DNA from: Planctomycetota bacterium
GTDB taxonomy: Bacteria; Planctomycetota; Planctomycetia; Pirellulales; Pirellulaceae
Direction: 5' to 3'
DNA: 13,616 bases
Assembly: GCA_019347795.1 (NCBI GenBank)
Contig: JAHWKS010000039.1
Span: forward strand, 1 to 13,616
Shown: positions 6,221 to 13,576 of the stretch, one piece after another
Layout: every line of letters starts with the position of its first letter
How positions within the stretch are numbered: the stretch's first letter is position 1
Notes under the pieces: model-generated
Told to the model about the DNA's origin: nothing
Database searches by the model: none
What the model saw: the letters and a program-made list of their open reading frames with translations, nothing else
Program-made: the position numbers and the translations under genes

Positions 6221-7480
6221 ATGCCATTGACGCCGGAGCTCGTGGATCGCTGTCGCCGACAGTTTCCCGCCCTTTCGCGAAACCAGGACGGGCGCCCGGT
6301 CGTCTATCTCGATGGGCCGGCGGGGACGCAGGTCCCGCAGCGGGTGATCGACGCGGTGAGCGATTACCTCGCGCATCACAACGCCAATCAATGCGGACGA
6401 TTCGCCGCCGGCCGCGAAACCGACGCCATGATGACTGCGGCTCACGAGGCCGTCGCCGACCTGTTCGGCGCCGACGATCCGGACACGGTCGCCTTCGGAC
6501 CGAACATGACGACGCTCACGTTCGCCTTTTCCCGCGCGTTGGGACGAACCTGGCACGCTGGCGATGAGGTGCTGGTCACCCGGCTCGACCATGACGCCAA
6601 CATCACGCCGTGGGTGCGAGCCGCCGCAGACGCCGGGGCGACGGTGCGGTTGGTGGAGATTCATCGCGAGGACTGCACGCTCGACCTTGATGATCTGCGG
6701 AGTAAGCTATCCGAACGCACGCGGCTGGTTGCGGTGGGATGCGCGTCGAACTCCGTCGGCTCAATCAACCCCGTCGGCGACATCTGCCGCTGGGCCCATC
6801 AAGCCGGCGCCGAGGTGTTCTTGGATGCGGTCCACTTCGCCCCGCACGATCTGGTGGACGTGAAGGAGTTCGGGTGCGATTATCTCGCGTGCTCGGCTTA
6901 CAAGTTCTTCGGGCCGCACGTCGGCATTCTCTGGGGACGGCGCGAGCGGCTGGAGGAGCTGCCCGCCTACAAAGTGCGGCCGGCGTCCGACTCGCTTCCG
7001 AGCAAGTGGATGACGGGGACGCAGAACCACGAGGGGATCGCCGGGGTGTTGGCGACGGTTGAGTACCTCGCAGAGATCGGCCGCGCCGTCTCGCGAGACG
7101 ATTCTCTCTCCCGCCGCGAGGCGCTGCGGGAGGGCTACGCCGCCATCCGCGAGTACGAGGGCGGGCTCCTCCAGCGGCTCCTCGCCGGCCTGGCCAAGAT
7201 TGAAGGCGTGAGAGTATACGGCATCACCGATGAAGGCCGTCTCCACGAGCGGCTGCCGACGGTGTCGCTCACCCACGCCCGCCACACTCCGGCCGAATTG
7301 GCCGAGCAGCTCGGCCGGCGCGGCATTTTCACCTGGCACGGTAACTATTACGCCCTTTGTCTGACCGAAGCCCTCGGCCTGGAGCCGCACGGAATGCTGC
7401 GGCTCGGCCTGGTCCATTACAACACGGCAGACGAGGTGGACCGCGTGCTGGCGGCCCTCCGTGAAATTGGCGAATCATGA
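6221..7480 (+). CDS. Cysteine-desulfurase-like class V aminotransferase without the catalytic Cys
   Basis: The protein has 419 residues with the fold-type I PLP pattern of the NifS/SufS superfamily: HDANITPW at 124-131, pyridine-binding DAVH (D202, H205), the PLP Schiff-base Lys228 in SAYKFFGPHVG, and T265-G266-T267-Q268 (MTGTQNHEGIAG). It matches the group annotated as cysteine desulfurase-like (VC1184 type). In SufS the catalytic Cys sits in R-x-G-H-H-C; here the aligned stretch is W-H-G-N-Y-Y-A-L-C, with Tyr at the Cys position (377) and a Cys three residues later (380). The usual sulfur-transfer chemistry is therefore doubtful and the true substrate unknown. Start ATG 6221 has GGGGAGGGA upstream (6202-6210, ten bases away). 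It follows the ligase by 4 bases and overlaps the next gene by ATGA, so it is likely part of one transcript. Confidence 0.85.
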   Translation: MPLTPELVDRCRRQFPALSRNQDGRPVVYLDGPAGTQVPQRVIDAVSDYLAHHNANQCGRFAAGRETDAMMTAAHEAVADLFGADDPDTVAFGPNMTTLTFAFSRALGRTWHAGDEVLVTRLDHDANITPWVRAAADAGATVRLVEIHREDCTLDLDDLRSKLSERTRLVAVGCASNSVGSINPVGDICRWAHQAGAEVFLDAVHFAPHDLVDVKEFGCDYLACSAYKFFGPHVGILWGRRERLEELPAYKVRPASDSLPSKWMTGTQNHEGIAGVLATVEYLAEIGRAVSRDDSLSRREALREGYAAIREYEGGLLQRLLAGLAKIEGVRVYGITDEGRLHERLPTVSLTHARHTPAELAEQLGRRGIFTWHGNYYALCLTEALGLEPHGMLRLGLVHYNTADEVDRVLAALREIGES

Positions 7481-9015
7481 CCACAACGAAACCCTCCACC
7501 CGCTCATGGCGGAGCATGAGCCTGCGCACCCTGCTGCTTCTAATGCTCGCCAGCGGCTGCGTGCTGGGCCTGATCGGCCGCGAATCGCGCGAGGCGAAGA
7601 GGCGGGCGCAGATTGCGGAGGACTTGAGCAAGGCGGCCGAAAAGATCGACGTGGAATATGTGAACTTCTTCGGACGGCCGACGTCGTCGCCGCCGCCGGA
7701 TTGGCTGGCGACGCTGTTGGGCGAGCCGTTCTTTCAGCAAGTCACCGCGGTCGTCATCCGCAGTCCCAACCTCTTGCCCAAAGACGGGAGCGTAGTCGCC
7801 GAACCTCCTAGAGACGACTTGAGGACGCCGATCAAACCCGCGCTCTTGCCCGGCAGCGTCCTCGGGGAGCTGAAGCATCTTCGCAAGTTCGAGGTCAGCC
7901 CGTGGGGCGCCTACGGCTTCACCGACAACCACGCGGCGGGATTGGAGTCGCTGCGAAAGCTGGAGACCGTGTCGTTCGCCAATGCACAAGTGACCGACAA
8001 GGGCGTAATCCATCTCTCGCCGGAGAACCCGCTCCGCTCGCTCAATCTCGCCCGCACGCTGGTCGGCGACGCGGGGCTGGCTCACCTGGCCGGCTTTGAC
8101 TCGCTTGAAGAACTCGACCTGACCGACACGCTGGTGACCGACCCAGGGATGCGGGCGCTCGCCGCGTTGCCCAACCTGCGAACGCTGCGACTGGATCGAG
8201 TGATGGTCTCTGATAAAGGCATCCGCACCTTGACCTCATGCCCGAACCTGGAAACGCTGCACTTGGCGCGGCTGCCGCTGACCGCCGACGCTCTGACGGC
8301 GCTCGCCGATTTCCCGCGATTGAAGACGCTCCGACTCGGCGACGTTTCCAGGCCCGACGGAGAAGTAGCGTTCCTGGGGAAGCAGCTTGAGATGCTTCGC
8401 GCGAAAGATGGGCAGCTCGCCGCCCTTCGCTGCCTGGGGCCGCCGAGTGTTTTCTGGGCGATCCACCGCAGTCATGCCCCGCGCAATACGCCTTACCTGC
8501 GGTGGCTGCTGGAGCACGGCGCCGACCCCGACGAGAAGACGCACAATAACATCTCGGCCGTTCTGGTTCTCACCAACCGCAAGGCGCCGGAGCCGGCGGG
8601 CGTGCTGGCGGAGTTCGGCGCCGATTTGAACGCGGCCGATTCGTACGGGCGAACGCCGCTCTCGGTGGCCGCCGGACAGGGCGACCTGGCGATGATTCAT
8701 TACCTCGCCCGCTTGGGCGCCAAAACCGACCCGGCCCGCGGCCATTCGCCGCTCGCGGTGGCCGCGTCTCGCCGACAGACAGGAGCGGTTCGCCTGCTGC
8801 TCGAGATCGGCGCCGACGTTCACGGCGCAACCCGTGCGGGAGACACGGCGCTGCACCTGGCGGTGCGTCACAACGCTCCGGAAGCGGTACGATTTTTACT
8901 CGCCCATGGGGCGGACCCGCACCGCAAGAATCCACAAGGCCACACGCCGCTCGCCATCGCCGAAAAGGCGAGGATGTGGGAAATCGCCGATGTGTTGAAG
9001 GGGAGCGCCGAATGA
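7477..9015 (+). CDS. Membrane-anchored leucine-rich-repeat and ankyrin-repeat protein
   Basis: The protein has 512 residues with no enzyme motif. Residues 16-33 (LRTLLLLMLASGCVLGLI) form a hydrophobic anchor preceded by basic residues, the planctomycete style of membrane anchor. Residues 36-60 are charged and likely helical. Residues about 130-290 hold about six leucine-rich repeats of the RI/GALA-like type, for example LEELDLTDTLVTDPGMRALA, LRTLRLDRVMVSDKGIRTL and LETLHLARLPLTADALTAL. Residues about 323-510 hold five or six ankyrin repeats, such as GRTPLSVAAGQGDLAMIHYL, RGHSPLAVAASRRQTGAVRL, GDTALHLAVRHNAPEAVRFL and GHTPLAIAEKARMWEIADVL; the first two are degenerate. Both modules bind proteins. 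ATG 7477 overlaps the previous stop (ATGA); ATG 7516 (MSLRTLL) is a possible alternative start. The stop also overlaps the next start as ATGA. Function and partners are unknown; topology is inferred. Confidence 0.85.
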   Translation: MTTTKPSTRSWRSMSLRTLLLLMLASGCVLGLIGRESREAKRRAQIAEDLSKAAEKIDVEYVNFFGRPTSSPPPDWLATLLGEPFFQQVTAVVIRSPNLLPKDGSVVAEPPRDDLRTPIKPALLPGSVLGELKHLRKFEVSPWGAYGFTDNHAAGLESLRKLETVSFANAQVTDKGVIHLSPENPLRSLNLARTLVGDAGLAHLAGFDSLEELDLTDTLVTDPGMRALAALPNLRTLRLDRVMVSDKGIRTLTSCPNLETLHLARLPLTADALTALADFPRLKTLRLGDVSRPDGEVAFLGKQLEMLRAKDGQLAALRCLGPPSVFWAIHRSHAPRNTPYLRWLLEHGADPDEKTHNNISAVLVLTNRKAPEPAGVLAEFGADLNAADSYGRTPLSVAAGQGDLAMIHYLARLGAKTDPARGHSPLAVAASRRQTGAVRLLLEIGADVHGATRAGDTALHLAVRHNAPEAVRFLLAHGADPHRKNPQGHTPLAIAEKARMWEIADVLKGSAE

Positions 9016-9566
9016 GCGCGGCGTCGGGACGCTACGTGCTGGTGCAGGCGGTCACGCTGGTCAGGATCCCGCTGGCGATTGCGTTCTCGGCCTTGCTCCT
9101 GTCCAGCCAAAAGCCGTTCTCCCCGACGGTCCTCATCGTCGGCAGCGGACTGCTGGTGCTGTCGGAGATCACCGACTTTCTCGACGGCCAGCTCGCGCGG
9201 CGGCTGGGTGTGGTGAGCGAGACGGGGGCGATGCTCGATCCGTATTCCGACAGCGTCTCGAGATTGATCGTCTATTGGTCGCTGGCGAGCGTTGGGCTGG
9301 CCCTCGCGTTCGTCCCGCTGGTGATGGCGATCCGCGACGTTACCATCGCTTATTGCCGCATCACCTGGGTGCGGCAGGGGAAGTCGGTCTCGGCCAAGTG
9401 GAGCGGCAAAATCAAAGCGGCGGTGCAGGGCGTCTGCGCGTTCCTGCTGTTGTGGAGTCCGGTGTATCGCGGGCCCGCCGGTGCGTGGGTCGTTCCCGCG
9501 CTTTCCTGGCTGGTGATTGCCGTCACCGTTTACTCCGCGATCGATTATCTCCGGCCGAAGAGCTGA
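9012..9566 (+). CDS. CDP-alcohol phosphatidyltransferase (PgsA-like)
   Basis: The protein has 184 residues and several membrane segments (about 13-31, 38-52, 84-107, 137-149 and 157-177). The family signature D-x2-D-G-x2-A-R-x8-G-x3-D-x3-D is complete: D55, D58, G59, A62, R63, G72, D76 and D80. These Asp residues bind metal and the CDP-alcohol donor. The family includes PgsA (phosphatidylglycerophosphate synthase), phosphatidylserine synthase and related enzymes of membrane lipid synthesis. PgsA is the most likely by length and motif spacing, but the acceptor alcohol cannot be proven. ATG 9012 is used because it overlaps the preceding stop as ATGA and begins a sensible N-terminus; the upstream in-frame extension lies inside the LRR-ankyrin gene. 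The next gene starts 10 bases after the stop. Confidence 0.88.
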   Translation: MSAASGRYVLVQAVTLVRIPLAIAFSALLLSSQKPFSPTVLIVGSGLLVLSEITDFLDGQLARRLGVVSETGAMLDPYSDSVSRLIVYWSLASVGLALAFVPLVMAIRDVTIAYCRITWVRQGKSVSAKWSGKIKAAVQGVCAFLLLWSPVYRGPAGAWVVPALSWLVIAVTVYSAIDYLRPKS

Positions 9567-9576
9567 AGCGCGACAC

Positions 9577-10338
9577 GTGGCGAAGCATCGACGTTCCTCA
9601 TTTCCCTCGGCGCCGCGGCTGCTCTTTACCTGCGAGCATGGCGGTAATCGCGTGCCGCGCGAGTTCGCCGATCTCTTCCGTGATGCGAAGACGGCGCTGG
9701 AGAGCCATCGCGGCTACGACCCCGGTGCCTTGCCGCTGGCGAAGTCTCTCGCCGGGCGGTTTGAGGCCGCGTTTTTCTTCTCCACGATCACGCGGCTGTT
9801 GGTCGAGTTGAACCGCTCGCCGCGGAATCGGCGGCTGTTCTCCGAGTTCACGTCCGCTCTGGACGCGACGACGCGCCAGGTGATGCGGGAGATGTACTAT
9901 GATCCCTATCGGCGCCAGGTCGAAACATGGATCGAAAATGCGATCTCGCAGAACGACGCCGTGCTGCACGTCTCGGTGCACACGTTTACGCCGGAGCTGA
10001 ATGGCGTCGTGCGCAATGCGGACGTCGGTCTGCTCTACGATCCATCCCGCCGTTGGGAGACCGACCTTTGCCGCCGCTGGCGGGACGACCTCGCCGCTGC
10101 GCGCGGCGATCTGCGGGTGCGGCGAAACTTCCCGTATCTCGGAAAGGCGGACGGCTTCACAACGCACCTGCGGCGCCGGTTCGCCCCCGAGCGTTACGCC
10201 GGCGTCGAACTGGAAGTCAACCAGCTCTGGCCGCGCAAGCCGGCTCGGGAATGGCGCGCGCTGCAGCGCGCCATCGGCGATTCCTTGAGCCGCGCCGTCG
10301 ATGCGACCCGCGACACAGCGGGCGCCGGAGAAAATTGA
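9577..10338 (+). CDS. N-formylglutamate amidohydrolase family protein
   Basis: The protein has 253 residues. Members of this family hydrolyse N-formyl-L-glutamate in histidine degradation, although many bacterial homologs have other or unknown substrates. Visible motifs: CEHGGNRVP at 19-27, SHRGYDPGALPLA at 43-55 (D48), LVELNRSPRN at 75-84, VSVHTFTPELNG at 132-143 and GVELEVNQLWP at 209-219. H21, D48, H135 and E211 are candidate metal/catalytic residues by analogy with related zinc hydrolases, a proposal rather than a proven assignment. No Hut genes are nearby. The start is uncertain: GTG 9577, ten bases after the previous stop with a weak GAAG upstream, is preferred over TTG 9517, which would lie inside the phosphatidyltransferase gene. 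No signal peptide is seen, so it is likely cytoplasmic. Confidence 0.82.
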   Translation: MAKHRRSSFPSAPRLLFTCEHGGNRVPREFADLFRDAKTALESHRGYDPGALPLAKSLAGRFEAAFFFSTITRLLVELNRSPRNRRLFSEFTSALDATTRQVMREMYYDPYRRQVETWIENAISQNDAVLHVSVHTFTPELNGVVRNADVGLLYDPSRRWETDLCRRWRDDLAAARGDLRVRRNFPYLGKADGFTTHLRRRFAPERYAGVELEVNQLWPRKPAREWRALQRAIGDSLSRAVDATRDTAGAGEN

Positions 10339-10364
10339 CCTACGTTAGAGAGGATAGGTATCTT
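10335..10364 (+). promoter_or_regulatory. Possible sigma-70-like promoter for the parvulin gene
   Basis: TTGACC at 10335-10340 (five of six -35 bases) and TATCTT at 10359-10364 (four of six -10 bases) are 18 bases apart. They lie about 45 bases before the GTG start at 10409, and the gap from 10339 to 10408 is noncoding. The -35 overlaps the stop codon of the preceding gene. The match is moderate. Confidence 0.4.
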
Positions 10365-10408
10365 GAATTTGTCCCCACGTTTCCCTGCGAATTGAGGAAC
10401 GGCTTGTC

Positions 10409-11389
10409 GTGTTGAATCTGGCGATTCTGCCGATCGTGGCGGCCGTCGCGATGGCCGAGGATCTTTCCGCCGCAATTGCGTCCGCGGATCGCATTGCGGC
10501 GGCGCGGGTGGATGGGGCGCCGATCTACGTGCACGAGGTGCAGCGGCTCATTGAGCGGGTGCTTGGCCGGCGTAAAGTCACGCCGGAAGCGCGGCCCGTG
10601 CTTGAGGCTGAGACGCTGGAGCAGTTGGTGAAGCGCCGCCTGATCCTGAAGTTTCTCGAGAAGCGCAACCTCGCCGCCAGCCGCGAAGACCTGGAAGCCG
10701 AAGTCTCCCGCATCAAGCGGCAGTTGGCGCAGCAGGGAACGACGCTGGAGGAATACCTCCAGCGCACCGGGCAGACCCGCGGGGACCTCGAGCAAACCCT
10801 GCTCTGGGAGCAAACGTGGCGCCGCTACCTGGAGCGGAATCTGAGCGAGGAGAACCTCGAGCGGTACTTCCAGAGCCGGCGCCGCGAGTTCGACGGCACG
10901 GAGCTGCGCGTCGCGCACATCTTGATCAAGCCCGCCGTTGCGGATGATCCGGAGTCGCTGACGGCGGCCGTGCAGCAGGCGGAGCAGATTCGCGGGCAGA
11001 TTGCCGCGGGCGCCGTGGACTTCGCCGCCGCGGCCCGCGAGCATTCCGCCTCTCCCACCGCGGAGCAGGGAGGGGACATTGGCTTCCTCGGCCGGAAGGC
11101 GCCCATGCCCGAGCCGTTCTCCAAAGCCGCCTTCGCGCTCAAGCCGGGCGAGGTGAGTCCGCCCGTGGTCACCCCGTTCGGCGCGCATCTGATCCAGGTG
11201 CTCGAAGCAAAGCCGGGCGACAAAACCTGGCGCGACGTCCGCGGCGAGTTGGAGCAGGCGGTGACGCAGTATCTCTTCGACTGGGTCGCGACGCAGCAGC
11301 GCCCGCACTCGCAGGTCGAGTACACGGGCGCCGCGCCGCACTTCGAGCCGGGGACGAAGAAGCTGAACCCATCAGCCGCGACGCGCTAG
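10409..11389 (+). CDS. Exported SurA/PrsA-like parvulin peptidyl-prolyl isomerase
   Basis: The protein has 326 residues. The first 16 residues (MLNLAILPIVAAVAMA) look like a short signal peptide, so it probably acts outside the cytoplasmic membrane. Residues about 24-155 form a SurA-N-like helical chaperone module (VDGAPIYVHEVQRLIERVL, then LVKRRLILKFL and LEAEVSRIKRQLAQQG). Residues about 165-267 form a single parvulin domain: LRVAHILIK at 166-174, AREHSASPTAEQGGDIGFLG at 209-228, and PFGAHLIQV at 256-264. Parvulins catalyse cis-trans isomerisation of prolyl bonds and help fold exported proteins. A C-terminal tail of about 55 residues follows. The start is GTG 10409, with GAGGA at 10394-10398 ten bases upstream; TTG 10412 would give almost the same protein. 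Its stop is 19 bases from the end of the convergent minus-strand gene. Confidence 0.88.
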   Translation: MLNLAILPIVAAVAMAEDLSAAIASADRIAAARVDGAPIYVHEVQRLIERVLGRRKVTPEARPVLEAETLEQLVKRRLILKFLEKRNLAASREDLEAEVSRIKRQLAQQGTTLEEYLQRTGQTRGDLEQTLLWEQTWRRYLERNLSEENLERYFQSRRREFDGTELRVAHILIKPAVADDPESLTAAVQQAEQIRGQIAAGAVDFAAAAREHSASPTAEQGGDIGFLGRKAPMPEPFSKAAFALKPGEVSPPVVTPFGAHLIQVLEAKPGDKTWRDVRGELEQAVTQYLFDWVATQQRPHSQVEYTGAAPHFEPGTKKLNPSAATR

Positions 11390-11408
11390 CGTCCGACTCG
11401 GTCCCGGT

Positions 11409-12311
11409 CTACGGCAGCTCCTCGCTCTTCATCTCCATCGTCAGGTCGAGATCGCCCTCCAGGTCCGTGTTCATGATTGAGAGCGTGAAATTGCCGGTGA
11501 TGTGCATCTTGTCGAGCGATTCGATCGTGCGTCCCTTCGCCGGGTCGAACAGAGACCGCGTCTCGCCCGATTTGAACTTGAGGTCGCTCTTCGTGACCGT
11601 GCCCGGAAGGGCGCCGCCTGGGCGGATCGCGTACTCGACCCCTTCGGTCTTCGCCGCAATCTTCTCCAGACGCTGCGTGCCGGTCACGGTGGAGCGAACT
11701 TCCGGCCCGGCGTATTGAAATACGCGGTCGAGCTTAAAGATCTGCCCGGCGCCCAGCGGCAACACGACTTCCCGCTCCCACGTTTCGCCCGCTTCGACCG
11801 CCTCCTTGGGATACCGCCCGAGCATCTGCTCGGCGGCGATTTTCACATCCTCCGGATCGACGCCGGATTCGGCATCAAGGCCAGACACCGACTTGTATTG
11901 ATTGTTCTCGTCCAGCACGAGCGTGTAGGTTATCCCCTTCATCGCCTGGAGCCGGTCGAGGATAATCTGGAAGTTCGGATCGTCGGATTTCGCTTCACCG
12001 GTTTCCGAGTTGTAGATTACTTTTTTGCCGCCGGGGAGCGTCAGCTCCGAAACGATCTTGGTGTACGTCACGGCAAGCGGCAAGTCGCCCTGCTCGTTCC
12101 GCTTGCCCACGACGGTGGTGGATTCGACGACCGTGTTGTTCGCCGTTTCCTGCGTTTGCCCGGCAATCTTCAACGTCTGTCGGGCGGAAACCGTTTCTCG
12201 CTTCTTAAACTTATCCCCCTCCTTGAAATTCGGTTGGATTTTCGTCTCGGCGGCGGCGGCCGACGCGAGGAGGGCGACGCACAGCACGGCGGCAAGGGAG
12301 CGGAAAGTCAT
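11409..12311 (-). CDS. Secreted DUF6263-like protein
   Basis: The protein has 300 residues with unknown biochemical function. Residues 1-21 are a signal peptide (MTFRSLAAVLCVALLASAAAA). The mature protein starts with a lysine-rich beta segment (KIQPNFKEGDKFKKRETVSA) and is almost wholly beta-strand-like, with no Cys after the signal and no catalytic motif. The FKEGDKFK start and the repeated T/V-rich strands match the style of planctomycete DUF6263 proteins. The GETWEREVVLPLGAGQIFKLD region at about 175-195 suggests the conserved core. ATG 12311 is chosen because a good GAGG ribosome-binding site lies six bases upstream; upstream in-frame GTG 12323 and TTG 12326 are less likely. The gene is convergent with the parvulin gene and divergent from mutY; no intrinsic terminator was recognised in the 19-base gap at its 3' end. 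Confidence 0.75.
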   Translation of the reverse strand: MTFRSLAAVLCVALLASAAAAETKIQPNFKEGDKFKKRETVSARQTLKIAGQTQETANNTVVESTTVVGKRNEQGDLPLAVTYTKIVSELTLPGGKKVIYNSETGEAKSDDPNFQIILDRLQAMKGITYTLVLDENNQYKSVSGLDAESGVDPEDVKIAAEQMLGRYPKEAVEAGETWEREVVLPLGAGQIFKLDRVFQYAGPEVRSTVTGTQRLEKIAAKTEGVEYAIRPGGALPGTVTKSDLKFKSGETRSLFDPAKGRTIESLDKMHITGNFTLSIMNTDLEGDLDLTMEMKSEELP

Positions 12312-12409
12312 AGCGGACCTCACCAAAAAAAGGAGTGGAGCCGATACGAGAAGATTCGCTGGTTGCGACGGGTTCTTGGACGCGCACCCGGTTTTGAAGG
12401 AATTTCCTG
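12312..12409. promoter_or_regulatory. Divergent intergenic region between DUF6263-like gene and mutY
   Basis: These 98 bases separate two genes transcribed away from each other and so should hold at least two promoters. Only ribosome-binding sites are clear: GGTGAGG (12324-12318, minus) and AAGGA (12397-12401, plus). An A7 run lies at 12325-12331. I could not assign -35/-10 pairs with confidence. Confidence 0.45.
12318..12324 (-). promoter_or_regulatory. Ribosome-binding site choosing the ATG at 12311
   Basis: On the minus strand this reads GGTGAGG, with GAGG ending six bases before the ATG at 12311. It overlaps the in-frame GTG and TTG codons at 12323 and 12326, which argues against those as starts. 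Confidence 0.5.
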
Positions 12410-13504
12410 ATGATAATCGAAGGATGCAGCAACGCGAATACCTCGCCCGACGCCGCCTGGAAGCAGCGGCTGCGCCGCAACCTCCTGCGCTGGTTCGACA
12501 AGCACGCCCGGCCGATGCCGTGGCGCGACCGTCCCACGCCGTACCACGTCTGGGTCAGCGAAGTGATGCTCCAACAGACGCAGGTGGCGACCGTCGTCCC
12601 CTACTTTGAGCGGTTCATCGCCCGCTTCCCCGACGCGGCCTCCCTGGCGGCCGCGGACGAAGGCGAAGTCCTGCGGCTGTGGGAGGGCCTCGGCTACTAT
12701 CGACGCGCGCGGCAGTTGCATCAGGCGGCCCGGCACATCGTTGAGCGGCATGACGGCAAGTTCCCGGATGACCGCGAGGCGATTCATGCCCTCCCCGGCG
12801 TCGGGCGCTACACCGCCGGCGCGATCCTCTCCATCGCCTTCGGCCGCCGGGCGCCGATCCTGGAAGCCAACACGAAGCGCGTGCTCGGCCGGCTGCTGGC
12901 GTATCGCGGCGCTCCGGAATCGACGGCGGGCCAGCAACTCCTGTGGCGGTTCGCCGAAGACGTCCTCCCGCGAAACAACGTCGGAGCCTTCAACCAGGCC
13001 CTGATGGAATTGGGCAGCGAAGTCTGCGCGCCGCGGAATCCCAAGTGCAGCTCGTGTCCCGTCGCATCGCTTTGCCCGACAAGATCCGCGGGACTCCAGG
13101 ATCAAATTCCTCCTCCCAAGCGAAAGCCGGCGTACGAAAGCGTCACGGAAGCCGCGGTAATCATCCGCCGCCGAGGCCGCCTCTACCTGCGGCAGCGCGG
13201 CGATGATGAACGCTGGGCCGGGTTGTGGGACTTCCCGCGATTCTCCGTCCCCTCCGGCAACGGCCGTCCTTCGCACGCGGCGCTGGTTCATGGCGTCTCG
13301 GAAACGACCGGCTTAACGGTGAACGCGACGCAATACATCACGACGCTCAAGCACGGGGTGACGCGGTTCCGTATCACGCTTCACTGTTACGAAGCAAAGC
13401 ACGTCGCCGGCCGCGTCCGCGACGCCCGCTGGCTCCGGCCGAGCGAGTTGGAGAACTACCCGCTCAGCGTCACCGGCCGCAAGATCAGCCGCTTTGCGTT
13501 GTGA
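12410..13504 (+). CDS. mutY: A/G-specific adenine glycosylase with variant active-site residues
   Basis: The protein has 364 residues, the normal MutY length (E. coli 350). It removes adenine opposite 8-oxoguanine in base-excision repair. Catalytic Glu51 lies in WVSEVMLQQTQV; the helix-hairpin-helix is LPGVGRYTAGAIL at 128-140; the [4Fe-4S] ligands C206, C213, C216 and C222 have exact C-x6-C-x2-C-x5-C spacing; a NUDIX-like 8-oxoG-reading domain covers about 240-364. Two substitutions stand out. The catalytic Asp of PILDGNVKRVL (E. coli D138) is Glu152 in PILEANTKRVL, and the FSH loop of H-x-F-S-H is V-T-R in KHGVTRFRI at 314-322. All other core motifs are intact, so it is probably functional. 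ATG 12410 has AAGGA at 12397-12401, eight bases upstream. Confidence 0.93.
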   Translation: MIIEGCSNANTSPDAAWKQRLRRNLLRWFDKHARPMPWRDRPTPYHVWVSEVMLQQTQVATVVPYFERFIARFPDAASLAAADEGEVLRLWEGLGYYRRARQLHQAARHIVERHDGKFPDDREAIHALPGVGRYTAGAILSIAFGRRAPILEANTKRVLGRLLAYRGAPESTAGQQLLWRFAEDVLPRNNVGAFNQALMELGSEVCAPRNPKCSSCPVASLCPTRSAGLQDQIPPPKRKPAYESVTEAAVIIRRRGRLYLRQRGDDERWAGLWDFPRFSVPSGNGRPSHAALVHGVSETTGLTVNATQYITTLKHGVTRFRITLHCYEAKHVAGRVRDARWLRPSELENYPLSVTGRKISRFAL

Positions 13505-13576
13505 GTCGCCGGCTCGTAACATCGCCTGGACGGCCTCGCAGAAGCGTTTGCGGATTTTGAGTAAAATGACTGGGGC
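13505..13576 (+). promoter_or_regulatory. Short gap after mutY with a possible -10
   Basis: TAAAAT at 13562-13567 matches the -10 consensus at five of six bases, but I see no -35 partner at the usual distance. No terminator hairpin was recognised after mutY. The region is short and the call is weak. Confidence 0.2.

Noticed and set aside
10351..10364. Small inverted repeat GATA..TATC upstream of the parvulin gene as an operator
   Set aside because: A 4-bp half-site is too short to separate from chance; it is better explained as part of the possible -10 region.
11502..12410. 302-residue plus-strand frame opposite the DUF6263-like gene
   Set aside because: The minus strand carries a clean signal peptide, ribosome-binding site and beta-rich protein; the plus frame is Arg/Leu-rich with no such features.
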